From Calditrichota bacterium (lineage in GTDB: Bacteria; Calditrichota; Calditrichia; RBG-13-44-9; J075), in NCBI GenBank assembly GCA_024275555.1, contig JAJRYW010000348.1, positions 1 to 8,297 of the forward strand: DNA of 8,297 nucleotides, read 5' to 3'. The notes beneath the pieces are model-generated. The model saw only the letters and a program-made list of their open reading frames with translations. It had not been told where the DNA came from and made no database searches. This document shows positions 1-6,919 of this stretch, piece after piece (the first letter of the stretch is position 1; every line of letters starts with the position of its first letter). The position numbers and the translations under genes are program-made.

Positions 1-861
1 CAGGTGAAGGTGGTTGTAGGTGTGGTTTCCGATCTCGTGTCCGTCCTCCACCATTTGCTGCACCAGGCCGGGGTAGCGCTCCACAAACTGCCCGGTCAGG
101 AACAGGGTGATGTTCAGGTTCCGGGCCCGCAGGATTTTCAAAATAGAATCGGCTTGCCCGGCTTCGGCGCCGCCGTCAAAGGTTAGCGCCAGCAGCGGTC
201 GGGCCGGATTGCCGCGCAGCACCGGGGAACGCAGGCGCTCCAATTCCGGGTGATGGTAGCGGATTTCCCGGTAATCGTCCAACACCAGGCGCTGCCGCTG
301 GTCCCAGGCCCCAATCCGGAGGCGGTTGGTTCCAAACTCCAGCGCCACCGGAATGCGGAGACGATTTTGATCGGCAATGATTTTGCTGAAAATTGCCCGT
401 TGGTTTTGCCAGACCGCTACCACCCATCCCGGTTCAACATCTAAAGAGAGAAGATAGTCCGCCCGGGTTTGCCGGGGGACAGGGTCGGGCGGAAAGGGGG
501 TTTTGAGGGTGTCCAGGCGCAGCGGGGGGACGAGCGGCCCCATCCCCGGCCCGGCGGCAGCCGGAGAAGCCCGGCCCGGCCCGGCGGCGCCATGAAGCGA
601 AAAGTCCGGAACCTTGACGGCAAAGAGCAGCAACAGCGCCGCCGTTACCAAAAGATTCCACCCGATTAAAAGCTGGCCCCGGCGCTTCTTCCCGCTTTTT
701 TTCCACTGTTCCAGCCGAAAAGCAAGAAAACAGGAGACCGAACAAAAATAGTGGTGAGCAAAATGGCGCCGGCAGTCTTTGCACAGGGGCGTTTTACATT
801 GATAGCATCGCCAGCGGGCCGACCGTTGGGGATGGAATTTGCAAAAGTGCACTGAGGGCAT
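1..861 (-). CDS. Membrane-anchored polysaccharide deacetylase with N-terminal zinc-finger-like domain (C-terminal end outside window)
   Basis: I translated this frame by hand; it is open for 287 codons from ATG at 861-859 to the left edge, so the C terminus is missing. Residues 1-44 form a B-box-like Cys/His cluster (C7, H10, C19, C22, C27, C30, H33, H36, H37, C40, C44) likely to bind zinc. Residues 64-82 are one membrane segment, followed by a Gly/Ala/Pro-rich linker (88-113). Residues about 135-195 look like a beta-sandwich domain. The NodB deacetylase domain starts near 222, with motif 1 as TFDGG (227-231) and motif 2 as HTYNH (280-284), whose two His normally bind the metal. Motif 1 is usually TFDDG; here Gly replaces the second, metal-binding Asp, as in the TFDAG type. 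By family it would hydrolyse N-acetyl groups on a cell-wall or exported glycan outside the membrane; the substrate is unknown. The frame stays open upstream to a TAA at 1032-1030, with ATGs at 975 and 960, but that part is AT-rich and the zinc finger starts at 861, so I chose 861. The ribosome binding site is weak (GAGCGAG). Confidence 0.85.
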   Translation of the reverse strand, partial: MPSVHFCKFHPQRSARWRCYQCKTPLCKDCRRHFAHHYFCSVSCFLAFRLEQWKKSGKKRRGQLLIGWNLLVTAALLLLFAVKVPDFSLHGAAGPGRASPAAAGPGMGPLVPPLRLDTLKTPFPPDPVPRQTRADYLLSLDVEPGWVVAVWQNQRAIFSKIIADQNRLRIPVALEFGTNRLRIGAWDQRQRLVLDDYREIRYHHPELERLRSPVLRGNPARPLLALTFDGGAEAGQADSILKILRARNLNITLFLTGQFVERYPGLVQQMVEDGHEIGNHTYNHLHL

Positions 862-1079
862 TGTCTCGCTCAGGTTAATTGGTCCTTTAAAGTTACAATT
901 CAAAAACCGGTGCTGCGATGGAAGAGACCTCTTAAATATTCGTAAAAAATTGTAAAGCATCGTGCTGTTTATCATAAACGGAAATAATATTTTTTGCGAA
1001 AACGGGGCAGATAATGTTTCGTACTTGATTTAAAGCGGAAAATTTTGGATTTTTGCACTCATTTTAATGAAAGCGGCCT
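862..1079. promoter_or_regulatory. Divergent AT-rich intergenic region
   Basis: This is the spacer between the minus-strand deacetylase and the plus-strand esterase, so promoters for both should lie here. It is much richer in A/T than either flank. Weak -10-like hexamers can be seen (GATAAT at 1010-1015 on plus, and TACAAT on minus near 950), but neither has a convincing -35 at the right distance, so I do not assign a precise promoter. No RNA gene or clear repeat is seen. Confidence 0.4.
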
Positions 1080-1871
1080 ATGACAATTGCTCTGCCAGAC
1101 AACCCCTTTGAGGTTCATCCGTCCAAAACGATTATGCCGGGCGCCGGGCCTGTTTTTTACCAGGGCGGAGAAGAGGCCTTCTTGTTTTTGCATGGCTTTA
1201 CCGGCTCTGCTTATGAAGGCCGCGATTTTGCGGAATATTTTCATCGGCAAGGGTATGCGGTATGGGTTCCCCTGCTCCCCGGGCACGGCACGGCCCCGGA
1301 AGATTTGGAATCCGTGCAATTCCGGGAATGGATTGCGGCTGTGGAATATTATTACCGGCAGATGACGGATCGCTACCGAACCGTCTATGTCTGCGGGCAA
1401 TCTATGGGCGGCGCACTGGCCTTGCATCTTGCGGCAACTTTTCCACTAAAGGCGGTGATTACCCTTGCCGGGGCTATCATTCTGAAAGACTGGCGTTTAA
1501 AGCTTTTACCGGTTGCCAAACATGTAATCCGCTATCAATTTAAATCCAAGGGGGCGGATATTCGCGACAAAGAGGCCAAGTCCCGCAGCGCCGCTTATCA
1601 CAAATACCCGATTTCCAGTCTTATGCAGTTTTTACAGTTGCTGGAGCATGTGCGAGCAGAATTGCCCCGAATAACCAGTCCCTGTTTGCTGGTGCATTCC
1701 CGGCGGGATCACACGGTTACTTTTGATAATTTAGCATATATTTCCAGCCGTATTTCATCATCAAATTGCCAAACGATGGAGTTAAGCGATTCTTACCACG
1801 TTATCAGTGTGGATGTCGACCGGGAAAAGATTTTCCGGCGTATTGAATCATTTATAGCCGACCTGGGATAA
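1080..1871 (+). CDS. Alpha/beta-hydrolase, Est30-like carboxylesterase / monoacylglycerol lipase type
   Basis: A 263-aa cytoplasmic serine hydrolase with no signal peptide or membrane segment. The oxyanion-hole motif HGFTG is at 38-42, the nucleophile elbow GQSMGG at 106-111 with Ser108 as the catalytic nucleophile, the acid is Asp210 in SRRDHTV, and the base is His240 in SYHVIS. A PLLPGHG segment (64-70) and a cap region at about 135-190 fit the Est30/carboxylesterase branch that hydrolyses short-chain acyl esters or monoglycerides. Length is normal (about 245-265 aa in that family). Substrate cannot be read from sequence. The start at 1080 has only a weak purine-rich site upstream (GAAAG); Met19 at 1134 is a possible shorter start just before the core fold. 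It is a single gene, divergent from the deacetylase and 225 bp from the next operon. No convincing Rho-independent terminator follows; an AACCC/GGGTT stem near 1950-1974 lacks a good T-tract. Confidence 0.85.
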   Translation: MTIALPDNPFEVHPSKTIMPGAGPVFYQGGEEAFLFLHGFTGSAYEGRDFAEYFHRQGYAVWVPLLPGHGTAPEDLESVQFREWIAAVEYYYRQMTDRYRTVYVCGQSMGGALALHLAATFPLKAVITLAGAIILKDWRLKLLPVAKHVIRYQFKSKGADIRDKEAKSRSAAYHKYPISSLMQFLQLLEHVRAELPRITSPCLLVHSRRDHTVTFDNLAYISSRISSSNCQTMELSDSYHVISVDVDREKIFRRIESFIADLG

Positions 1872-1996
1872 TCGCCGTTATTCATCCTGAGACCGGGAAG
1901 TGTTCAAATCCGGGCTATGTCAACAGTAAAAAACCGGGAGAATTGCTACAACCCACAAAAAATAAAGGGTTTGAAGTTTTCAATTTCAAATTGCGT

Positions 1997-2025
1997 TTGA
2001 CATTTCCGCTTGTTTTTATTAAACT
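1997..2025 (+). promoter_or_regulatory. Sigma70-type promoter for the pilin-like/pilM-like/rsmD-coaD operon
   Basis: A perfect -35 TTGACA (1997-2002) is followed by exactly 17 bp and a -10 TAAACT (2020-2025). Transcription would start near 2032, leaving a leader of about 65 nt before the ATG at 2097. The ATG is preceded by a strong Shine-Dalgarno GGAGGAG (2088-2094) two bases upstream. A second GGAGG (2036-2040) lies near the presumed 5' end. Confidence 0.65.
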
Positions 2026-2096
2026 TTTCCGTTTTGGAGGCTCTTTGTACGTCTGCAAATATTAAGCTGAATTTACATTAAGAAATTGGAGGAGAC

Positions 2097-3815
2097 ATGG
2101 CGACGCAACGCTATCATGGTTCGATCATCTTGAAACTGCTTATTGTTCTAAGTTTGGCGGTTCTGGTTGCGGTCATTTATATCCCCGGAGAAATCTGGAA
2201 AGAAGAAGAATACTGGAAGACCACCAGTCGCAATAATATGAATTCGATTTTTGAGGCGGAGAGTTTTTATTACAGCAAAAACAAACTATATGTACCGGCG
2301 GACTCTCTGGAAAAATTGGTTCAGTATATTCGCAATGACAGCACCCTGCAAAGCAAACAGCGAATCGGCGTGCTGACACACTTAGTTTATGATTCACTTT
2401 CTCAAATCCTGAATGTGCCGCTGCTGAACGCCATCCTTCCTATTTCCCAGTCGTTGGAGGAGATTAAAGGCGATCTGGAGTTTAACACCCGTTATTTTCA
2501 AAAATATGATTATATTATGGCTCAAAAGCAGGAGATTGAAGCTGATTTGCCCAAGTTTAACAACAGCATCAATTTCCCCAATTTCTGCGCAATCAAAATC
2601 TATGCAGACTCCCTGAACATGCTCCGCGACCGAATTAGCGATTATGAATTGCAATTTACGGCCCAGTTAGCGCGCCGCTATGTGGATTCCATCATGGTTT
2701 ATGCTCCCGGGATGGAAAAAGAGGTTGTGTATAATTTCTGGAAAGGGGAACATCAGAAAATCAGCAAACTGGTTGCCGATGTTAAAAAAACGGATATTAT
2801 GCTGGTCTCCAGCGTGGCGGACCGCCTGAAGAAGTTTGTTGATCGCATCAACAATGCTTTTATGGAACTGCAAAAGGTTAATGTGCAAGAAAGCATTCCG
2901 ATGTTGCGGGCCCGGGAAGAAGGCATCGAAAAAGTGTATGAAACCTTTCTGGAGCCGGAAAACTTTTTGATTACCAAAGAAAATGGGTTGATGCAACTGA
3001 GCGAAGTCGATTCCATTCTGATCAAATTTAATGAAAGCAACTTTATGTGCCCGGACACCTTCGACGGCCCGCAATTTTATATTATTGCCTACAAGCCCGG
3101 CAACTCCAACCTGGTGGTGGAATCACCGAACTTGCTGGGTTTCTTCCAGAACGAGTTGCAGAATGCGGTCGCCCCGATTCGGAATTTATCCACCTTTCCG
3201 GCCATGGAGCGCTTGCAAAAAGCCCTGGATAGCACGGCTGTGATTATGGACCAGGCCAAGAGCGAGTATCGCCTGGCGCGCTATTCAACGGATCTTTTGC
3301 TAAACATGAAAGAACTTATTGCCGAAATGAAAGATATTACCAGCGTAAGATTTTATCGTTATAACCAGGAAATGAAAACGCTTATTGATACGGTGCAAAC
3401 CGAACGCCGCCTCTCGGTGCTGAAACCGATGATTGAAGAGCTTCTCAACCCGATGGACACCCTGGCCGCGCATATCGAAAAGCGCGACCTGGATGATTTG
3501 GAAGAACGAATTGCCTATTACGATAAGAAAGTAAAGGCGTTAGACTCGCTGATGACCGAGACCGTGCCCAGCCGGGTTCGCCGAAAAATTGCTCCTTTCG
3601 AGGAAACTTTTTCGGCGGTTCGCACCGCTTTTGAAGAGATGAAAAATGCCGTGCAGCCTGCCGAGGGAGCAAAAATTCGTGAGGCGGCCCGGGGGGTGGA
3701 AAAAGCCCTGACTCACGTATTGAACGGTTATTATGAGCCCGTCTATTTAGTGTTCTCGAAAAAGCATATCAATCACGGCTATATCGAGAACGGAACCAAA
3801 AGCTGGGAGCAGTAA
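2097..3815 (+). CDS. Large single-pass membrane protein with type IV prepilin-like N terminus (giant pseudopilin-like), function unknown
   Basis: A 572-aa protein that I do not recognise as a named family. Its first 66 residues follow the prepilin pattern: a short polar basic leader ending in Gly8, a hydrophobic helix 9-30 beginning SIILKLLIV, and a proline at mature position 22 (Pro30), then a polar helix with EAESFYYSKNKLYV (53-66), like the segment after the helix in many pilins and pseudopilins. At mature position 5, where most pilins have Glu, there is Lys13; absence of Glu5 is known in GspK-type minor pseudopilins. The remainder (about 70-572) has no other membrane segment, is strongly helical and charged with coiled-coil-like stretches, and includes one CPDTFDGPQFYI element at about 318-329 reminiscent of pilin C-terminal ends. 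It is several times longer than a usual pilin and opens an operon with PilM-like and PilN/O-like genes. It could simply be a signal-anchored coiled-coil protein; the pilin relation is inference. Confidence 0.7.
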   Translation: MATQRYHGSIILKLLIVLSLAVLVAVIYIPGEIWKEEEYWKTTSRNNMNSIFEAESFYYSKNKLYVPADSLEKLVQYIRNDSTLQSKQRIGVLTHLVYDSLSQILNVPLLNAILPISQSLEEIKGDLEFNTRYFQKYDYIMAQKQEIEADLPKFNNSINFPNFCAIKIYADSLNMLRDRISDYELQFTAQLARRYVDSIMVYAPGMEKEVVYNFWKGEHQKISKLVADVKKTDIMLVSSVADRLKKFVDRINNAFMELQKVNVQESIPMLRAREEGIEKVYETFLEPENFLITKENGLMQLSEVDSILIKFNESNFMCPDTFDGPQFYIIAYKPGNSNLVVESPNLLGFFQNELQNAVAPIRNLSTFPAMERLQKALDSTAVIMDQAKSEYRLARYSTDLLLNMKELIAEMKDITSVRFYRYNQEMKTLIDTVQTERRLSVLKPMIEELLNPMDTLAAHIEKRDLDDLEERIAYYDKKVKALDSLMTETVPSRVRRKIAPFEETFSAVRTAFEEMKNAVQPAEGAKIREAARGVEKALTHVLNGYYEPVYLVFSKKHINHGYIENGTKSWEQ

Positions 3816-3823
3816 CCGTAATT

Positions 3824-4765
3824 ATGGCTGAACGGATCAATAGCATAAGCTTTCATGACAACTATTTATGTTGGGCGGAGCTGGAAGTAAACAGCAGCCA
3901 ACACATCAACCTGGTAAGGGTAGCGGAATCCCCGTTGCCCTTTACTCTTAATTATAATACGCTTAAAACCGGCGGCAGCGCCGGCCAGGCGGCCCAGTTG
4001 TTGGGGGAGCTGGCCGAGGAACACCGCTTCTCGGCGGAAGAAAGCCGCTTTCTCCTCTCGGCCCGCTTCGGGTTAATCAAAAAAATTATGCTTGATAATA
4101 CCCTCTCCTCAGTCCCCTTGCGGGATTTAATTCGCTATGAAATGCAGGAAACGCTCACCAGCGCTGCCGAAGAGTTTATCTTTTACCAGCCCGATTACCG
4201 GCGGGAATGGAACGCCGCCCCGAACGCGCTGACCATCGCATTTCGCAAGGACGTCTACAACTTCTTTGTCCTGGTTGGCAAAAAAGCTAATCTGAATGTG
4301 ACCGAAATGAATTTAAACTGCTTTGCCCTCGATGAACTGGTGCGCCGGCTTTTCCCGAATTTGATCGGGCAGGTGCTGCTGGTAAATTTCACCGACCATG
4401 GGTTTGAACTGAATATCAGCGATGAAAAAGGATTCTTGGATTATCGGTTCCATCCTTACAGCAAATCGTTGGAGAGCATCGAATCAATCGATGAGGCAGA
4501 GGTGTGTGAGTCGTTCGGAAAGATGATCTCCAGCCTGCTCCACCCGGAAGCTGTGGATCATTCCTTGTATTCAATCTCGCATTTATTTGTTTTTGGGGCC
4601 GCTTTTAAGCCCGGCTGGCTGGAAAAGCTGCAACCTTATTCCGAGACGCCGATAAAAATCTTAGATCCATTTGAAAGTAGCGAGTGGCAAATTGGGTGCG
4701 AAGACGCCATTCTGAGAAGTTTGGGAGCATCCCGTTTTGTTGAAGTGCTGGCAAACGTATTTTAG
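3824..4765 (+). CDS. PilM-like protein, degenerate actin-fold (SHS2-containing) pilus assembly protein
   Basis: A 313-aa soluble protein. The order of segments matches PilM/GspL cytoplasmic domains: an N-terminal strand pair (about 5-30), a helix and a FLLSARFGLIKK strand, an LRDLIRYEMQETL helix, the AEEFIFYQPDY strand, a helix-rich middle ending in FALDELVRRL, a second-lobe beta strand VLLVNFTDHGFELNIS (184-199), and a C-terminal LFVFGAAFKPGW (about 254-265) followed by an ILDPFESSEW element that corresponds to the NPF region of PilM. In type IV pili PilM sits at the cytoplasmic face and binds the N-terminal tail of PilN. The usual phosphate loops (DxGxxxxK, VDIGxxxTD and GG-A/S-LPG) are eroded here, so nucleotide binding is doubtful. 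It starts 8 bp after the pilin-like gene with no clear Shine-Dalgarno, which suggests translational coupling. The next gene encodes a PilN-like protein, which supports the call. Confidence 0.65.
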   Translation: MAERINSISFHDNYLCWAELEVNSSQHINLVRVAESPLPFTLNYNTLKTGGSAGQAAQLLGELAEEHRFSAEESRFLLSARFGLIKKIMLDNTLSSVPLRDLIRYEMQETLTSAAEEFIFYQPDYRREWNAAPNALTIAFRKDVYNFFVLVGKKANLNVTEMNLNCFALDELVRRLFPNLIGQVLLVNFTDHGFELNISDEKGFLDYRFHPYSKSLESIESIDEAEVCESFGKMISSLLHPEAVDHSLYSISHLFVFGAAFKPGWLEKLQPYSETPIKILDPFESSEWQIGCEDAILRSLGASRFVEVLANVF

Positions 4766-4786
4766 AAGCCGGCGGAGGGCAGGACT

Positions 4787-5860
4787 ATGTTAAAAGTAAA
4801 TTTGATGAATCTTCCTGATGACGAGGATCAACCCAAGAAACCGGAACAAAATATTCCGGAGGTTCCCACCGTCACAGACCGGAAAAAGATGGATTTTTCC
4901 TTTTTCGACCCGGATGAAGAGCCGGTAGCGGAGACAATCACGGAAACGCCGGCGTCGCCGCCCGAAGAACCGCTCCGCCAGGAAGAAAATCCTTTTAGTG
5001 TTGCCGAGGAAGACCTGTCGGAGGAGGAGCCGGATTATGACTCGGCTTTTCCCAAAACCCGTCTGTTTGTTTTTATCGGTATTGGGGTTGTTCTTATCCT
5101 GGGGGCCTTGTTTTTAATCTATAAGCTTTACCGTCCCGGAACAACCGAAGCGCCGGCAGCCGGGCAAAATATTGAGAGGCCCGCCTCCACCGGGGAAAAC
5201 CTGACCACCCCCCCGCCCCCGGCCATACCGCCGGCGTTACAGTCGCGCTATCGCCAGAATATGGCTCGGAATACCGAGGGCCTGCGCTTTACCCGGGGGT
5301 TTTTGAACAGCGGCGCAAAAAATACCGACCACACCCTAATCGTCTATACTTCCGATCAAATTCTGACCAGCGTGCTGGCCAATTCCCGGGATGACATCGC
5401 CCGCTATCGCCAGGCGGTCAAAAGCCGCTTTCCCAATCTGCAGCTCAACATCGAGACGGTTGAAGACAAATTTGTCAACGGCCGGAAAAAGCTCCTGGCC
5501 GGGTTTAGTATTCCCATAAAACCGGGCCGCGGGGGCTCTGCCCCGGTTCCTTCTGCTTCTCCATTGACCTTTCAGGAGTTTCAGTCCCAGCTGCGCGCTT
5601 TGCAGAAAAAATATGGGATTAAGACCGCCTATCGCAAAGTCGGGGAACGACGCCGCGAGCGGAGTCTGAACATAACCTATTTTTACACAACCTTAACCGG
5701 CAGCCGCACCGCCATCATGAATTTTCTTAAGGAAGTAACCCAGCGGTTTCCGGGTATGAAGATTAATAAACTTTCTATTTACCCCAACGGAGCAACCTCA
5801 CTTTCCCAGGGGCGCGTAAACGCCCGCCTGGAAATATCCTACTTCGCTCCTCAGTCTTAG
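4787..5860 (+). CDS. PilN/PilO-like single-pass inner-membrane protein with two similar periplasmic domains
   Basis: A 357-aa protein. The N terminus MLKVNLMNLPDDE resembles the conserved INLLP tail by which PilN docks on PilM. A long acidic, Pro-rich cytoplasmic stretch follows (about 11-90), then one membrane helix (93-112) and a Pro/Thr-rich linker to about 150. The outer part holds two segments that look alike: 184-243 (SRDDIARYRQAVKSRFPNLQ, then a KKLLAGFSI strand) and 294-353 (LTGSRTAIMNFLKEVTQRFP, then a VNARLEISYF strand). The second matches the strand-helix-strand pattern of PilO/PilN ferredoxin-like domains. PilN and PilO are normally about 180-210 aa each, so this protein may do both jobs. 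It lies 21 bp after the PilM-like gene, with a good ribosome binding site (GGAGGG at 4774-4779 and AGGA at 4781-4784). Its role as the PilM partner is inferred from tail, topology and position. Confidence 0.65.
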   Translation: MLKVNLMNLPDDEDQPKKPEQNIPEVPTVTDRKKMDFSFFDPDEEPVAETITETPASPPEEPLRQEENPFSVAEEDLSEEEPDYDSAFPKTRLFVFIGIGVVLILGALFLIYKLYRPGTTEAPAAGQNIERPASTGENLTTPPPPAIPPALQSRYRQNMARNTEGLRFTRGFLNSGAKNTDHTLIVYTSDQILTSVLANSRDDIARYRQAVKSRFPNLQLNIETVEDKFVNGRKKLLAGFSIPIKPGRGGSAPVPSASPLTFQEFQSQLRALQKKYGIKTAYRKVGERRRERSLNITYFYTTLTGSRTAIMNFLKEVTQRFPGMKINKLSIYPNGATSLSQGRVNARLEISYFAPQS

Positions 5861-5867
5861 GATTTTT

Positions 5868-6419
5868 ATGCGAATTCATTCCGGTAAGTACAAAGGAAAG
5901 CAACTCCAGTCTGCCAAAGACCTCTCCATTCGTCCCACGACGAGTAAGATTAAGGAATATATTTTTGACCTGTTGGACGACGCCGTAATCGACGCCCGGG
6001 TATTGGACCTCTTTTGCGGCAGCGGCAGCCTGGGGATGGAAGCGCTGAGCCGGGGCGCCGGCGAGGTCGTTTTTGTCGATAACGCGGCTTCCTCCCTGCG
6101 AGTGCTGCGGAAAAACATCAACCAGGTTAAACCGGTGGAACCGTTCCGAATTGTGCGCAAAGATTGCCTGGGATTTTTAAAAGGCAACGCCCACCCCTTC
6201 GACTTGATCTTCGCCGACCCGCCTTTTAAATGGGGCGATTTCGGACCGCTCTTCGAGCGCATTTTTAAACCGGAGAACCTGGCCGACTACGGCATTTTTG
6301 TGCTGGAAAGCGAAAAATCGCACCAGGTGAACTGGGAGAGCGATCTGTTCGAGGTGCTCCGCCAAAAAACCTTTGACCGCAGCGTCATCACCTTCTTAAG
6401 CCGGAAAACAGACGAATGA
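5868..6419 (+). CDS. rsmD: 16S rRNA (guanine(966)-N(2))-methyltransferase RsmD
   Basis: A 183-aa SAM-dependent methyltransferase of normal length. The family N terminus RIHSGKYKGKQL with RPTTSKIKEYIFDLL (2-36) is present, then the SAM-binding motif I DLFCGSGSLG (47-56), an acidic end of the second strand VFVDN (68-72), and the catalytic motif IV DPPF (117-120). RsmD methylates N2 of G966 in 16S rRNA within the assembled small subunit. The start lies 7 bp after the PilN/O-like gene with a modest site (TAGGA) upstream, and its stop overlaps the coaD start (ATGA at 6416-6419). The rsmD-coaD pair is a common bacterial arrangement; being at the end of a pilus-like operon is less ordinary. Confidence 0.95.
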   Translation: MRIHSGKYKGKQLQSAKDLSIRPTTSKIKEYIFDLLDDAVIDARVLDLFCGSGSLGMEALSRGAGEVVFVDNAASSLRVLRKNINQVKPVEPFRIVRKDCLGFLKGNAHPFDLIFADPPFKWGDFGPLFERIFKPENLADYGIFVLESEKSHQVNWESDLFEVLRQKTFDRSVITFLSRKTDE

Positions 6420-6919
6420 AAACCGCTATCTACCCGGGCACCTTTGACCCGATCACCTATGGCCATCTGGACATAATCGAGCGGGCCTCCCGCCTGTTTG
6501 ATAAGATTATCATCACCGTGGCTCAGAATCCCACCAAATCGCCCTTGCTAAGCGCTGAGGAGCGGGTGGAGTTGATCCGCAAAGTGCTGGTGGATGTCGA
6601 TGTCGATGCTACGCTGATTGTGGAACCGTTCGAAGGCCTGATTGTTGATTTTGCCCGGAAACGTAAAGCCGATGCGATTATACGCGGCTTGCGGGCTATC
6701 TCGGATTTTGAATACGAATTGCAAATGGCCCTGGTGAATCGCCGCCTCTACCCCAAAGTCTCTACCGTCTTTCTGATGCCCCACGAGAAATACACCTACC
6801 TGAACTCCTCGATCGTCAAAGAAGTGGCCTCCTTTGGCGGCGACATCGAAAATTTTGTCCCCCCCCTGGTACGGGAAACCATCGAGAATATCTATAAACA
6901 AAAGCGGAAAAAACGGTGA
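6416..6919 (+). CDS. coaD: Phosphopantetheine adenylyltransferase CoaD
   Basis: A 167-aa cytoplasmic enzyme of typical length that converts 4'-phosphopantetheine plus ATP to dephospho-CoA and pyrophosphate, the penultimate step of coenzyme A synthesis. The nucleotidyltransferase signature PGTFDPITYGH (7-17) contains the TxGH motif with His17. The RGLRAISDFEYE block (90-101) supplies the two conserved arginines (90 and 93), and NSSIVKEVASFGGDI (130-144) is the family ATP-binding segment. The ATG overlaps the rsmD stop by four bases, so translation is probably coupled; there is no strong separate ribosome binding site. It is the last gene of the operon; no clear Rho-independent terminator follows. 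Confidence 0.97.
   Translation: MKTAIYPGTFDPITYGHLDIIERASRLFDKIIITVAQNPTKSPLLSAEERVELIRKVLVDVDVDATLIVEPFEGLIVDFARKRKADAIIRGLRAISDFEYELQMALVNRRLYPKVSTVFLMPHEKYTYLNSSIVKEVASFGGDIENFVPPLVRETIENIYKQKRKKR

Noticed and set aside
176..427. Minus-strand 83-aa and 64-aa open frames, and plus-strand frames in 4-669
   Set aside because: All overlap the deacetylase NodB and linker region in other frames; GC-rich DNA gives long spurious frames.
434..784. Minus-strand 116-aa open frame starting MQRLPAPFC
   Set aside because: It is an out-of-frame shadow of the deacetylase gene; the true frame there encodes the zinc finger, membrane helix and linker.
1059..1427. Minus-strand 122-aa open frame opposite the esterase
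   Set aside because: It lies antisense to the conserved HGFTG and GQSMGG coding region and shows no family pattern.
2667..3074. Minus-strand 135-aa and 101-aa open frames
   Set aside because: Antisense to the pilin-like gene, no ribosome binding site or recognisable motif.
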